DNA of 64,000 nucleotides, taken from positions 62,001 to 126,000 of the forward strand of contig WHUZ01000115.1 of NCBI GenBank assembly GCA_015179045.1, written 5' to 3'. Within the stretch, counting starts at the first letter, position 1. Every line of letters begins with the position of its first letter. Both the position numbers and the translations under genes were made by a program. Source of the DNA: Kalaharituber pfeilii (taxonomy: Eukaryota; Ascomycota; Pezizomycetes; Pezizales; Pezizaceae). Below are positions 13,352-24,500 of the stretch, in pieces. The notes beneath the pieces are model-generated. The model had not been told where the DNA came from, searched no databases, and saw nothing but the letters and a program-made list of their open reading frames with translations.

Positions 13352-14644
13352 TACTGTAAACTGAGAGCTGCGACTTTTCATCAGATAGAGTGGCTGCATT
13401 TTAGCCCAACCCCACACTAGCTACATCTGACCTACTCGGCCCCACAACCTGGGCCGCTAGCCTGCCAACCACAAAATTGGCTACCCTCTAGCTACTAGAT
13501 GCTACTTTCATCCTGAGTGACCTGAACCGTCTGCAACCTGCAATATGCCACAAATTAGCACGAAAGGAGGTTCTTAACTATGGATCTCAGAAGTATGAAT
13601 GGTGATGTGGAGATCAACTTTCAAAAGAAGTTCTCACAAGCACTCATTAGAGGGATTTTGCAACATCTGGGTGAAATTCTTAGAGTAATTACGAAGCATG
13701 ATAATTAAGCACAACAGCACATACTGATTTTGCAAGCGACTTGGGATTGCGACTTGGGTAAAATTCTTAGTACAACCTCAGGAGATAGCTGCGTCCGCGA
13801 ACGTATCCTACACAGGTAGCTATCGGCAAGGATAATACAACCATGCATAGGATACAAAGATAAACTTTTCTTGATCAATCTGGCTCATTGCAGCTCAACT
13901 GGGGGTGTATACGAGTAGTTAAGAGGTGGAATTTGGCTGGAACTGCTTGCTTCATGACTTGCTTAAGAAGTCATTTTATTGATTCTAATGATAGAGGAGC
14001 GTTTAAAGGTACTACAGACAGAATCGCAATATAAAAAATTGATTTGGTATGGAATCCAAGTTATCTCAACAAAAGAGGTTTAAACGGCATAATTGCTGGT
14101 ACAATGCGTAGGCAAAAGTCTACAGGACTGTGCAGTATAAGGAAAAGCAAAGACGTACATCCGAGCGTACCCTCCTTGCACCTCTTTTTTCAGTACTGTT
14201 CGAAAAATCACTAAAAAAATCAATAAAGTAGCTGAAGAATTGCAAAAAAATAATAGACCACATGAATGGGCATTACAGAATCTTAATCCTTTCTCAGAAT
14301 TCAAAAGGGAGTACTTTTGGTTGAGTTGTTGTGTTTTCTCACGAGGGGTCCTCCTGCATACATGCTCGTGACTCCAAGGCTTGGAAAAATGCTTTTCCTT
14401 ATACTGCATAGTCCCGAAGACTTTTGCCTACGTACTGTAATTTAGCTTGCTGGTGATTAAGATGTATACATGCTCTTAGCTGTACCGCAAACTCTCTGTT
14501 GCTACTGCAACATTGCTTAATAAATACTCTAACAACTCTACCAGGATGTTACAAACCCCTCTGTTGACGTCATGGAAGATAACTAGATTGCCGAGTGCAC
14601 GTGGGATAGGCTTTTAGGGGTCTAAACTTAGCGCATTTAGGGCT

Positions 14645-15262
14645 CAAATTACATGAGTACTCGTTACCAGCATAAAGTGATGCAACTTCCGAAGCTGTGT
14701 ACAAGGTCTGTGCACAGGTGAAAAATGCGCGAAAACAATTGGAGAAAGAAGTCAGCAAGAAGAATCACGTAGTATTGAGCTAGGAAATATCTAAAGGTAT
14801 CAAGGTTATTGAAGTTGCTCTACCAGATGGTGAACTCAATGGCTTGCGTTACAATGTACGCACTTGAGAATGTCTCTGGCACATGAGACTGACGATTCCC
14901 AACTAAAGGCATCCACTCAGATATTAGCATATTACGTAGAATATACTCTCCTACTCTGCTGGTTATTACATCAAACACAAAGTATTCTGAAATCCGAATA
15001 CAATAACATTGCCAGCAACTCACCCCACCTTTTATGAGTACTCACCCACACCTGCCATACCCTGCACAGGCATTTGCACAGACCTTGCGCACAGCTTCGG
15101 AAGTTGCATTACTTTATGCTGGTAACGAGTACCTTTAGATATTTCCTAGCTCAATACTACATGATTCTTCTAGCTCTCCAATTTTTTTCATGCATAGTCA
15201 TCTGTGGCTGTCGCACCATAGCTTCAGAAGTTGCATCACTTTACGCTGGCAACGAGTACCCG
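14645..15262. mobile_element. Cluster of CTCGTTACCAGC-end MITE copies in opposite orientations
   Basis: The end CTCGTTACCAGCATAAAGTG, next to a TA, occurs at 14,660 (+), at about 15,129 (-) and, as CTCGTTGCCAGCGTAAAGTG, at about 15,258 (-). Segments around 14,740-14,797 and 15,131-15,180 are inverted copies of one another. The cluster is mirrored at 58,770-59,390. The same end bounds a 212-bp element at 40,218-40,429. Confidence 0.65.
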
Positions 15263-15582
15263 TTACTCACGGGAAAATGTTAGTGTTCAAACATGTTAAC
15301 GCCCACTGTCCCTTGAACAATTTACAGTACTTCGAAAATCACGATCAAGGCGTAACGCACATACTAGGACGCCGCATTTATATCTGTAAAGTACGGAACA
15401 TTCTCCCCTACGTTAGAACTGTTACCCATAGTACGGTTCTAGGCTCGCACACAAGCTTGCCCCTGGTTACGACATGTAAAGCTGTTAGCTGATTGGATGT
15501 TGGGTGATGGAACCACAACCGTTTACTGTCATTACATGATGGACAGGGCGCGTGTGATTTCATGGGCGAACCTTAGCTCCGG

Positions 15583-15702
15583 CCTTTTTTTTTTTTTTTG
15601 GGGGGGGGGGGAATATTCACATCCCCCCGCTTGCAGCTGTTCGCTATGGCAGGGCTTAGCCCCCGCTTGACACTGTCCATGGCGACTGCAGCATTTTTTT
15701 TT
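15583..15702 (-). mobile_element. LINE 3' tail fragment, second tail family
   Basis: On the minus strand this reads GCCATGGACAGTG..GCCATAGCGAACAGCTGCAAGCGGGG..TATTC followed by a C-run and an A-run. It lies immediately beside the A-run of the next LINE fragment. No coding part is attached. It is mirrored at 58,341-58,450. Confidence 0.6.
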
Positions 15703-16290
15703 TTTTTTTTTAATATCATTAATCGCTTGCCGCCCTGTGGGCTACGGCGATACTTAGTTACTTAGTTACATGGCTCTCTGCATCCTCCGCTCCCGCCTCC
15801 GTTCTCCCTCCTGCCTTCCCCTACATTGGCTCCTCCATCAGGTCTACTACCGCCCGGAGCGGGTCCCCGTCCTCCGACTTCTTCGGTCTCCTTAATTCTT
15901 CTCCCCCCTGGAAACCTCCTCTTCCACGTCCTACACCCCTCCATCACGTGTGAGTACGTCTCGTCCCTCTGCCCACACCAGCGACAGCTCGCGTCCCCTA
16001 TCTGTCCCAGCTTGTGTCTCCACGCCTTCAGTCCCTTTCCGCCTATTAATCCCGCTACCTTCGACACCCCGTGCCCCAGCCTCCGCAGCGGGCGGTAGCT
16101 CATCCCCAGTCTGTTCCTCTCTACCGCTCTTCTCTGCTTCGCCTGTTAGATCCATCCCGGCTCCGTAATCACCTCATCCTCGTATTGAAGGGCAGTTCCT
16201 ATCCTCGCTGCCCTGTCTGCTTCCTCGTTCCCCGGTATCCCCCGGTGTCCTTTCACCCACATAATCGCTATGTCTTCGTCTCCTTTCCTC
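15703..16290 (-). mobile_element. 5'-truncated LINE: RNase H/zinc-knuckle end plus hairpin tail
   Basis: The minus strand encodes the RNase H block WVKGHRGIPGNEEADRAA (frame-broken here) and a C-terminal CRWCGQ..YSHVMEGC zinc knuckle (CxxC..H..C) typical of Tad-like LINE ORF2 ends. The 3' end is the hairpin ATCGCCGTAGCCC..GGGCGGCAAGCGAT and poly(A) at 15,703-15,750. The right-arm copy, 57,738-58,340, keeps a longer open frame. Confidence 0.8.
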
Positions 16291-16424
16291 AACTTTTCTC
16301 GCATGCCGCCCTTCGGGCTATGGCGAGATTAGTTACATATGGAAGTGGAGAGAAAAGAAAAGAAAAATGAAAAAGAGAAAAGACTCCGCCCCATTGCTGC
16401 CGCTCCGTGAAAGGTACATAATTT

Positions 16425-17377
16425 TTTTTTTTTCGATGTCATTACTCGAGTGCCGCCCTGAAGGCTATGGTGAGATATCAAGTACAAAGGAGAAAGTGGA
16501 AAATAAAGTGAGGTAAACAGGCACGAAACACAATGTTTAAAGCTACTAACTCGCGTGCTACTGATCCGCCCACCTCAAGAGTTCTACCAATGCATCCCCT
16601 TCTCCTTCGCCTGTCTCCGGTGGTCCGTGTATCGCTTCCAGCCCGCCCTGCCACCACCTCCTCCAAACCCTGCACCTCTCCCCATATATGTGAAAGTTAC
16701 ATAAGAACTGCCCGTTATCGCCCTGTCCACTCCAGCATCTCTACCAGGGGGTCTTTCACTGCCTCTGCTCCCCCTGGCCATCTTCGTCTCCATACTCTGC
16801 ATTCATTCCAGACGTGCCCCGCTGTCTATTCACTTTCCCCGCACCATCTGCACTCTGAACTCTCTTCCTTCCCTATCTTGTGCCTCCAGTCTCTGAGGCC
16901 CTTGCCTCTCAAAAGGCCCGCTAGCACCGTGGCCTGCCCGCCTAGGCGCTCCAGCGGTCTGTATCTTAGGCCCAGCCTGTCTCTCTCGCTCTCTGGGCTC
17001 TCGCCTCCATTCACATTCCAGCCTCCGTTACCGTCTTGTCCTGGTATGGTAAGAGGGCACCTATCTTTGCCGGCTTTTTTTTTTTTTTTTTTTTTAATAT
17101 CATTAATCGCTTGCCGCCCTATGGGCTACGGCGATATCTTTGCCGGCTTGTCAGCCCGCTCGTTTCCCTCGATGCCTTTGTGGCCATTGACCCAAAGTAT
17201 TGCTACGTCTATACCCCTCGAGCCATCCTGTTCTCCCATGTCTTCTTGACCAGGTGGGCTGCTCCTCCTGGCGCTGGGAGGCCCTCGGCTAGGCTTCTGA
17301 GTTTCCGGATGGCCACTCTGGAGTCCGTGACTATCAGCAGCTCCTCGTTTCCTTCTCTGAGGGCGCTTGCCATCGCT
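16425..17377 (-). mobile_element. 5'-truncated LINE (second RNase H family) with hairpin tail
   Basis: The minus strand encodes LIVTDSRVAIRKLRSLAEGL and a CRWCGESE zinc knuckle, the end of a LINE ORF2. Its 3' hairpin and A-run lie at 16,425-16,470. A stray hairpin tail (16,288-16,330) separates it from the neighbouring LINE. The element stops abruptly at 17,377 against ankyrin sequence, whereas the copy at 56,520-57,608 extends further 5', into the YTDGS block of RNase H. Confidence 0.78.
17075..17135 (-). mobile_element. 61-bp tail-only retroposon with 12-bp target duplication
   Basis: The insert is nothing but the hairpin (ATCGCCGTAGCCC..GGGCGGCAAGCGAT), a short linker and about 21 A residues on the minus strand. 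It is flanked by ATCTTTGCCGGC at 17,063-17,074 and 17,136-17,147. The right arm near 56,953 carries the equivalent site once, without the insert. Confidence 0.9.
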
Positions 17378-18022
17378 GCGTATTGGAAAAAGAAAGAAAT
17401 AGTCTCACTTCTGCTAGATCGCGGAGCAGGTGCCAATGTTGTGGGTGGCAAGTATGGAACTGCCCTTGGTGCAGCTGCTTATGGGTGTGACGAAAGTACA
17501 TTCAACGGATGGGCTACCGACGCACCACCGGAAGAAATAGTCGCACTTCTGCTAGATCGAGGAGCAGATGTCAACGTTGTGGGCGGCAAGTATGGAACCG
17601 CCCTGGGTGTAGCTGCATATGTTGGTCGGAAGGATATAGTCTTACTTCTGCTGGATCGAGGAGCAGATGCCAATCTTGTGGGTGGCGAGTATGGAACTGC
17701 CCTTGGTGCAGCTGCTTATGGGTCTGACGAAAGTACATTCAACGGATGGGCTACCGACGCACCACCGGAAGAAATAGTCGCACTTCTGCTAGATCGAGGA
17801 GCAGATGTCAACGTTGTGGGCGGCAAGTATGGAACCGCCCTGGGTGTAGCTGCATATGTTGGTCGGAAGGATATAGTCTTACTCCTGCTGGATCGAGGAG
17901 CCAATGCATTTCCTACCCTCCCTGACGGCCACCCCTCACCACTAGATTTGGCAACCAAGGGAGGACACGAAGAGATAGTGGACCTGCTGCAGTCGAAGAA
18001 AGTCAATTTTTGCCACAAATGA
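17378..18022 (+). pseudogene. 3' end of an ankyrin-repeat STAND gene fused to a LINE
   Basis: The frame reads ankyrin repeats (consensus GADANVVGGKYGTALGAAAY..EIVSLLLDR) and ends with the same terminal block as the locus at 34,188-34,523 (FPTLPDGHPSPLDLA..GHEEIV). Two repeats carry an extra DESTFNGWATDAPPE insertion and belong to a 237-bp tandem duplication (periods start at 17,489 and 17,726). Homology to the other locus continues past the stop to about 18,230. The 5' side is missing: at 17,377 the sequence turns into antisense LINE, giving a 328-codon chimeric frame from 17,036. The NACHT part is absent here. I treat it as a broken paralogue. Confidence 0.8.
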
Positions 18023-18303
18023 AGGCACTGGGTTTGTTGATACATTGAAATAATTTCTGCAGGTTTCAGTTGCATGTATTGTGAAGGATCAGTTCTGTAC
18101 AAGCTAGTGAGTCTAGGTAGTGATGCGTGTTTTGAAATTGAAATGCGTTTCTGAATTCATCGCGACCGTGACTTTCCCTGTGATACCGTGTACAAGTTAG
18201 AGCCCTGATAATGGTGCTAGTCTGGCGCATACAGTTGGTGCCTGGGACTATGACACACTAAAGACATCGATCTCCTTTCATGTATTTCATTTAATCTCAT
18301 ATG

Positions 18304-18365
18304 TACCTATTTCCTCGCCGTAGCCCACGGTGCGACATGCGAGTAATGATCATAAAAAGAAACAA
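18304..18365 (+). mobile_element. LINE hairpin tail
   Basis: CCTCGCCGTAGCCC..GTGCGACATGCGAG followed by TAATGATCAT and a short A-rich run matches the conserved tail. No coding part is attached, and I could not define a target duplication. Confidence 0.6.
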
Positions 18366-20757
18366 AACATACATCGGGCTAAGACTGAGAGGAGGGACAG
18401 CAACCGCCGAGTGGTAGATTCAAGGCAGCGGGGAGGCTGAGCAGCAGGGTACTGAGGGGACTGACTTACCTGCCGACAGGAAAGAAACCTTGGAGGAGCT
18501 GTTAAAGAAGATTGCGAAGGCAGAGGAGGACGGATACTGGCTGTGTGGAATGGCGGAAGAAATAGCGGCACTCTGGGTAGCTGCAGAAGCACTGCGGTAT
18601 GGTGGACCGCTCGAAGACTCCGACGTTAGAGGGGGCTAAAGAGGTGGCTACCGCAGGAACGCGAGACGGGTGGGAATAATGATCCGGAGTTTGTGAAGCC
18701 GGTATATCCGGTGACAGAGGTCCTTCCGCATCCAAAGTTATATTATAGGCAGCGTAGCTACAGTATCACTGCCAATCACAGTACTTATGCGGTTGCTACC
18801 AGGCAGCCGATTAAAGCCATCCATAGTACTTACACTTAGCCGGAGGGTTTGGCACTACCTCCGTGACTGCAACGGTATACCTCCCTTTACCTCCATCGCC
18901 GCCGGCTTGCATCACCGCTGTGCTGTCCTACTTGTTCTTGGCTGAAGCTATCAAAATCAGGATCTTGAACTTACGACCTAACACGCGTATGCTTTTACTC
19001 CACAGCAGTTATGACTACATACCTAGAATATCCAAGTCAAAACATGTTCCAGCTGCCGTTTGTATTCTCTGCGCTTGCGCTGGATCATGTGCTACTAAGT
19101 GTTGTGGGTGTGTATGCAAAGATAGACTGTCTCCATGAAGGTATATATTTTGAGATAGGAGGAGCCTGATGATTGAATATATGCAATGAAACATGCAAAT
19201 AAGCTTGTGCCAGTGTCATTGTATCTTTATCATTTTGTTCTGTATTATTAGCATGCAAAGCGCTGAAGATATTGCGGAGTATGGCTTCGCTTGCAAGGCA
19301 TGCTGAGAGGTGGTCGTATCTTATTGTTCCTGATGCCATACAAGTAGAACTTCAGGATTTGGTCTGGTCCCATCGGTAATTCAGTCCTCCACTGGAATTG
19401 TATGTTAGTTCCCGAGAGGCCCCGGCCACTCGGGAATTCAGTTGGCCCCCTCGAGAATCAGCATTTTCACAGCTCAGGAATTAAATACATGCCAGGCTCC
19501 ACGTTTATTGACAATCAATCTTGTACACGTTTTCGGCGTATGAATAATAATATAAACAGAAAAAAGGAAAATAAATTGTCCAGCCTCAGTCCTTGCCTAG
19601 TAAAAAGAAAGCTCTAGTAATACCCTCATGGCGATCTGGGTCCATGTCGAGTGCATCTGCTGGCGTTCATATATGCCTGTGTCTACCATATTAACAAGTC
19701 GAAAGCCGACAGGACCGGAACAGATTTACTGAATTAGGGCCTGAGACCCGGGTAGCTCGTTTATTTTTCGTATATTTAAATTTCGAGTGCTTCTACGTTG
19801 CCTCTTTAAGTCGCCATCGAATTTCACTAGTATTTCTAGTATCAAAATAAAATTAATGGAAGGGTATTCGGAGTACTTTTAAAACGGTCGATTTGGAAAG
19901 TTGCATAGTTTAATCGGTCGGAAGTTTAAACAAGGATGTCGATGCTTAAATGCGTTTGATCGGTGTTAAAATGGCCGGTTCAGCGAGTTTATAAATTTGG
20001 TAGTTTAGTTGCACTCCGCATATCTATGCAATTCATCCTTCATGCGCAAGATGCCTCCTGTGAGCCAGAGGCAACATATCTTCAAGGATTCAAACACTTT
20101 GCATTGTGCCATAATTCGGAGGTGTCATATGAAGCTGACCGAGCAGCTGAGATCTGAATCAAGAGGCTGCATGCGAAAGTGATTCAGAGTGGTGGCACGA
20201 GTGATAGAGAGGAACAGCAAAGAAAGCTTCAATGTCCGTTGCAGCCGTGACCAGAACGGACTGAAGAGACGTTTATCTTGTTTCGGAACGAGATCTCCTG
20301 GTATCATAATCCTCCGCCAGATTTGTCATGGTAAGCATCTTTCTCGGATGTGTTACCTCGTACAGATGCCTGAGCAACTATTTAAAATCCTTACTTTTAC
20401 AAATCTCAGATGGTGCCTTAGTTGGCCACTTTTAAACGGTTGCAACTAAGGTATAGGGGATTCAAAGCATTTTACCGCTTCGACCGTTGAACCCCGCGGA
20501 TTAAATATCCAAGGGTTAGAAGTAACTTTGAATGCTCCTAATAAATTGAAAAACGAGGTCAAGAAAATACGTCGGCGCACGTGTAATGGTACCTCATTTA
20601 CCGAGCCTCTCTGGCAACATGCACGAGGGGAAATAGAAGGAGGGTGCTAAGTAAAATAGACGGAGCAAGAAACATTTTACTAAATGTACCAGTCATTTTT
20701 TCGTATCACCTTACATAGCCAAGCTCCTCCGCCTATGACCTGCGCTGTTCTGTAGAG
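18366..20757. other. Gap without recognisable gene
   Basis: Only short frames occur. A segment around 19,400-19,440 with paired CTCGGGAATT motifs resembles one near 44,375-44,410, so at least part is repetitive. I see no exon-intron structure, RNA gene or complete element. Confidence 0.45.
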
Positions 20758-20759
20758 TA

Positions 20760-21523
20760 CAGTCTACCCTTGCTATACCGGATGGCCTCTAGCCGCGACA
20801 TCCGTTCCCCATACAAATCGCCCTTGCTATACCGGACACCCTAACAATTTCGGACCGGACAGAAACCTCCAGACAAGTACCCCCTGTCTCCATACAAATA
20901 ATATTTGCTATACCGGACACACTAATACTAATACATCTTAGACTACCCCATTTTACACTTGGCTGCCATCACTGCTGCCACTACTGCTGCACTGCTTGTG
21001 CTATCGCCGCTGCTACCGCTGCTACCATCACTTGCTACAATGTTGTTCAAGTAATGAAAACTGAGCACTTCATTGCTTCTTTTTCCATGTACTATCATTT
21101 CCGAGATCAATTGCTAGCCACTTATCACTTTGTCTCAAAATATCTGACAAAGTAGATACAGCTACTGGTCAGCCGTAAATAATAAGTTAGATACTTAGGA
21201 TATCCAAGTTGAGTTAAAGTACAGTGATCGTACCAATACATCTCAAAAATGTTTACCAAATTCACTTAACTTTGGTTCTAGTCGACATTTACATAGTTGA
21301 TATTTCTCAAGCACGTTTTTCTAGATTTTGTGAACGACGCATATTGATGTATTTCGTTGGGTATGGGAATGATTTGATGTTTTCATTTATTTCCTACTTC
21401 AGTAATTATTTTAAATCTGAAAACCATTTTCACCCCCTATCTGCCAAGCATTTTATTCTATACCGGAACCTTGCTATACCGGACGAAAAGTTCCAGATTT
21501 TAGCGATCCGGAAGGGTAGACTG
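20760..21523. mobile_element. Non-autonomous pogo/Tc1-like element, 764 bp
   Basis: The left end reads CAGTCTACCCTTGCTATACC and the right end AAGGGTAGACTG, giving 12-bp perfect inverted termini next to TA on both sides. The sub-terminal GCTATACCGGA motif recurs several times near both ends. No transposase is recognisable inside. Related shorter relics lie at 5,187-5,534 and about 6,270-6,370. Confidence 0.82.
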
Positions 21524-24500
21524 TATAGACAAAATCAACCTAAGCGGGCAAGCACATGCATCGAGTTGTCTAACCAATGTAGGTACAGTATGCGCACTAC
21601 ACTGTAGAGTATGTACTTAGTGCCTATGATATCCCTGTACCTTCCCGCCCCCGAAACTAAGATACCCCGCAACGCCAAGATTCCCAGCCGATCGCGTCCA
21701 CGTTTATGATAAGCTTAAGTCCACTTCATACAACACTCCCATCTACATCAATCACCCCAACCTCCTCAACGGTCACCAAATCTCCCCCATCTCTTTTTTA
21801 ATCTGCCCTCCTCCAATTCTACCTGAAGATTCTCTTCTTCCTTTATGCACTAGCATTGTGCATTTTAGCCCGATCTCCATCCTTGTCATTGCCATGCCCT
21901 CTCCATTTTCCCCGCCTGCGTCGCGTTGCTGTATTTGCTTGCAGCAATGTGGGGAAACGGAGGATCGAAAATGGCTGCAGCGGAACATATCCCTTTGATT
22001 TCTGGGACGTTTGTCCCGGGTTTTCGTGAGGCAGTGCTTTGGATGTGCGTTTGAGTACATGGAAGAGCTAACGTCGGTAACGGGAGTGGCGGAACTGGAC
22101 ACCTCCCTCCTTGTCCTTACCCTAGTGCCGCCAGCATTTTCGGGGCTCAATGCGCCCGTCATGGCAGGGACAATCGGCTCTTTCTTTCCTTGTCACCGCT
22201 TTTCTCCACATCCATCCACACCTCGTCGGGAGTCTGTTCGTACACGAGGATTTTGGTGTTTCGGTTGCGAGGATGCCTTTGGTATGTGCAGCGGGGGTGG
22301 ACAAGCCCTCCCAAAAGCAGAAATTCGGGTTCGCAATAAATTGGTTGTGATGGTGGGGTAGTTGGGGCTTTGGGGATTTCAGAATGAGCTGGTGGAGGTC
22401 GTGGAGGCGGAACCATTGCGGGCGTACCCCAGAATCCTCATTCACTCTTTCTTGCATTCACCTTGTTTGCGCGATTTTGTACGGTATCATTTACTCTTTC
22501 TTCCTCTTTCCCCGATCCATACCCTCTGTCATCAGCCTGCGGTTCCACCGTTGCCTCAGCACCAAAATACACCCCACTCCACTCCTTGCCCACCATTTTT
22601 GCCATCCCTGGCCCTTTATCCATCCTTACTCCCACTGCTTCCACCATCACATTCTTTGGCATCGGAGACGGCGTTTTCGGTATCTCTAATGGGTTGCACA
22701 TTCTCCTCCCTTCCTAACCAGAAGTAAAATCACCTTGAGCCTCCAACTTCTCCACAGTCCCCCAGGAGCGAAGTATACCCATTCATATGCCCCATCTCGG
22801 ACACTGACGATGTAGATTTGGTAGTATTGAGCGTTTTGCGTTGCCGCTGATTCACCATCATGCCAACTAGTGCTCGAAGACCACCTGCATACCCGCTGAG
22901 TGCAATGTTATGAAGCCTCCTGCCTCAGGTGTGGTGGTAGCTGTGGTGGTAGTTTTCTCCACTTCCTGATCATGGAAGAGCTCGGTTCCTGCGTGGGGTC
23001 TGGGAAGCTTCCACTGCTATATCCATATGCAATAGTTGCGGTGGCACATACATCTATTTTGGGTTTGGAATACTCTAGCTTGCGCTTTCGATCCGTTTTG
23101 TGACCTCTTCTCAATATTCAGCTTTTTCCTTCTTCCTGTCTTCCTCTTCCCTTTAGCACTTACACGCACATCTGGCCTTTGGTTTTACTTTGCGCTTCAG
23201 CTTTTCCATCCACTTGCACTTTCGTCTCTCCTTCCTCACCCACTGCTACTCCTCCTGCTGTGTTTCGAGGAAGAAGGATGTCAACACTTCTTTCTCATCC
23301 TCTTTCTCTTTCCCTGATTATGATGCTGCCTATGTGTATTCGTTCTATGTTTACTGCAGGAACTATGGACATCTATGTCGGGTTTTGCACCACTGTCGAT
23401 CCTTGAACAGGAAGGAGGTGGTAGGGTTCAGGGGACGGGGAAGTGGTGGAGAAAGTGGATATGGATAGGATGGCAGATGGAGTAACGATTGTGATGATGA
23501 TTATGATGGCCACAATTGCCATCATGCTGGTGCTGATACTGACAACGCCGAGAACAGTATGGAACGCAAATCCTGCTTTCTCTGCACTCGACATGCCGTG
23601 CGCTCGAGCAACTGTTTCTTTGTCCAGCGACCTTTCTCCAGTCGGCATCGCACATGCAGTATACATTGACGAATAGTCAAACTTGACATTCTCGACTTGA
23701 AAGTGAAGGGCTAAATATCAGGCCAAACTCTGCAGTTGGGATATTGATAGACATGGAGTGGTGGACGATATGCTGGACGATATATATCTCTGATTCTGTG
23801 TATCGGAGGGTAGATTATCTATATTGCGGAAGAGTCACCTATTCTGTCCGGAGCTTGGTGCTGGGGAGAGGAGTTCAACCGCGGCTTCCGCTTCAGAGAC
23901 TGATTGCAGATCCACGGATGACGATGAACCTTTTTCGACGCTGCTGCTCTCTCCAATCTCAATTTGTACCTTGTTCCACCAACGACGTTGCCTGGGTCCT
24001 CCGGTTCTTTCATTCATTGGAATCTAAACTGTGTTGATAAGCTTCTCTCCGCTTGTTCTTTTCCTCCTGACTCTCCCCTCTTACATGCGACGTGAGAACT
24101 ACCGGTGGAGACAATGCCCGCAAGTCGATTTACCCCGCATCGCCTGTAACCGCTTGTTTTTGCCTCAGCCATATCTCCTCAATTTCCTCCTGTGCCATCT
24201 CTTTCACCTCCTTCACAATTTCCGTGAATGTGACCTTTATCTCGCGAAGTTTCTCAAATATACCCATTTTCTTGCCCACCTTCCCTTTCACAGGGCGCCA
24301 ATTATCTACACCCGAGTTTATTGGTTGGAGGAGCCTCTCAAGTGCGAGTTTATGTCAGAAATCCGAATCTGAACAGCCTGACGATGAACTTGTTGAACTT
24401 GACTTCGGTTTGAACCTTTTGATGAGGGTGAGAGTGAGGATGAGGTTAAGAATTGAGGGTGAAGAGGACGAAGATGATGAAGAAGATAACATTAGAGAAG

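Larger units (their letters stand above)
8633..17377. repeat. Left arm of a giant inverted repeat
   Basis: Reverse-complemented, this arm is collinear with 56,714-63,918. Landmarks at both places include the segment starting AAACCTGCATCTGAATTC, a Tc1 relic, a MITE cluster, two LINE 3' tails and the RNase H end of a LINE. Identity is high but not perfect. The left arm alone carries a 1,830-bp element (11,522-13,351), a 61-bp retroposon (17,075-17,135) and about 140 extra bases near 8,727-8,865. The right arm alone carries a Tc1-like element (62,048-62,636). The inner end of this arm is fused to an ankyrin array at 17,377. Confidence 0.9.

Noticed and set aside
16533..17249. A 238-codon plus-strand frame over the left arm LINE
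   Set aside because: It is the antisense of a LINE RNase H end, with proline- and serine-rich composition typical of a shadow frame.
18502..18735. Minus-strand frame in the gap after the ankyrin fragment
   Set aside because: Short, no domain, no splice partners and no conserved counterpart in the window.
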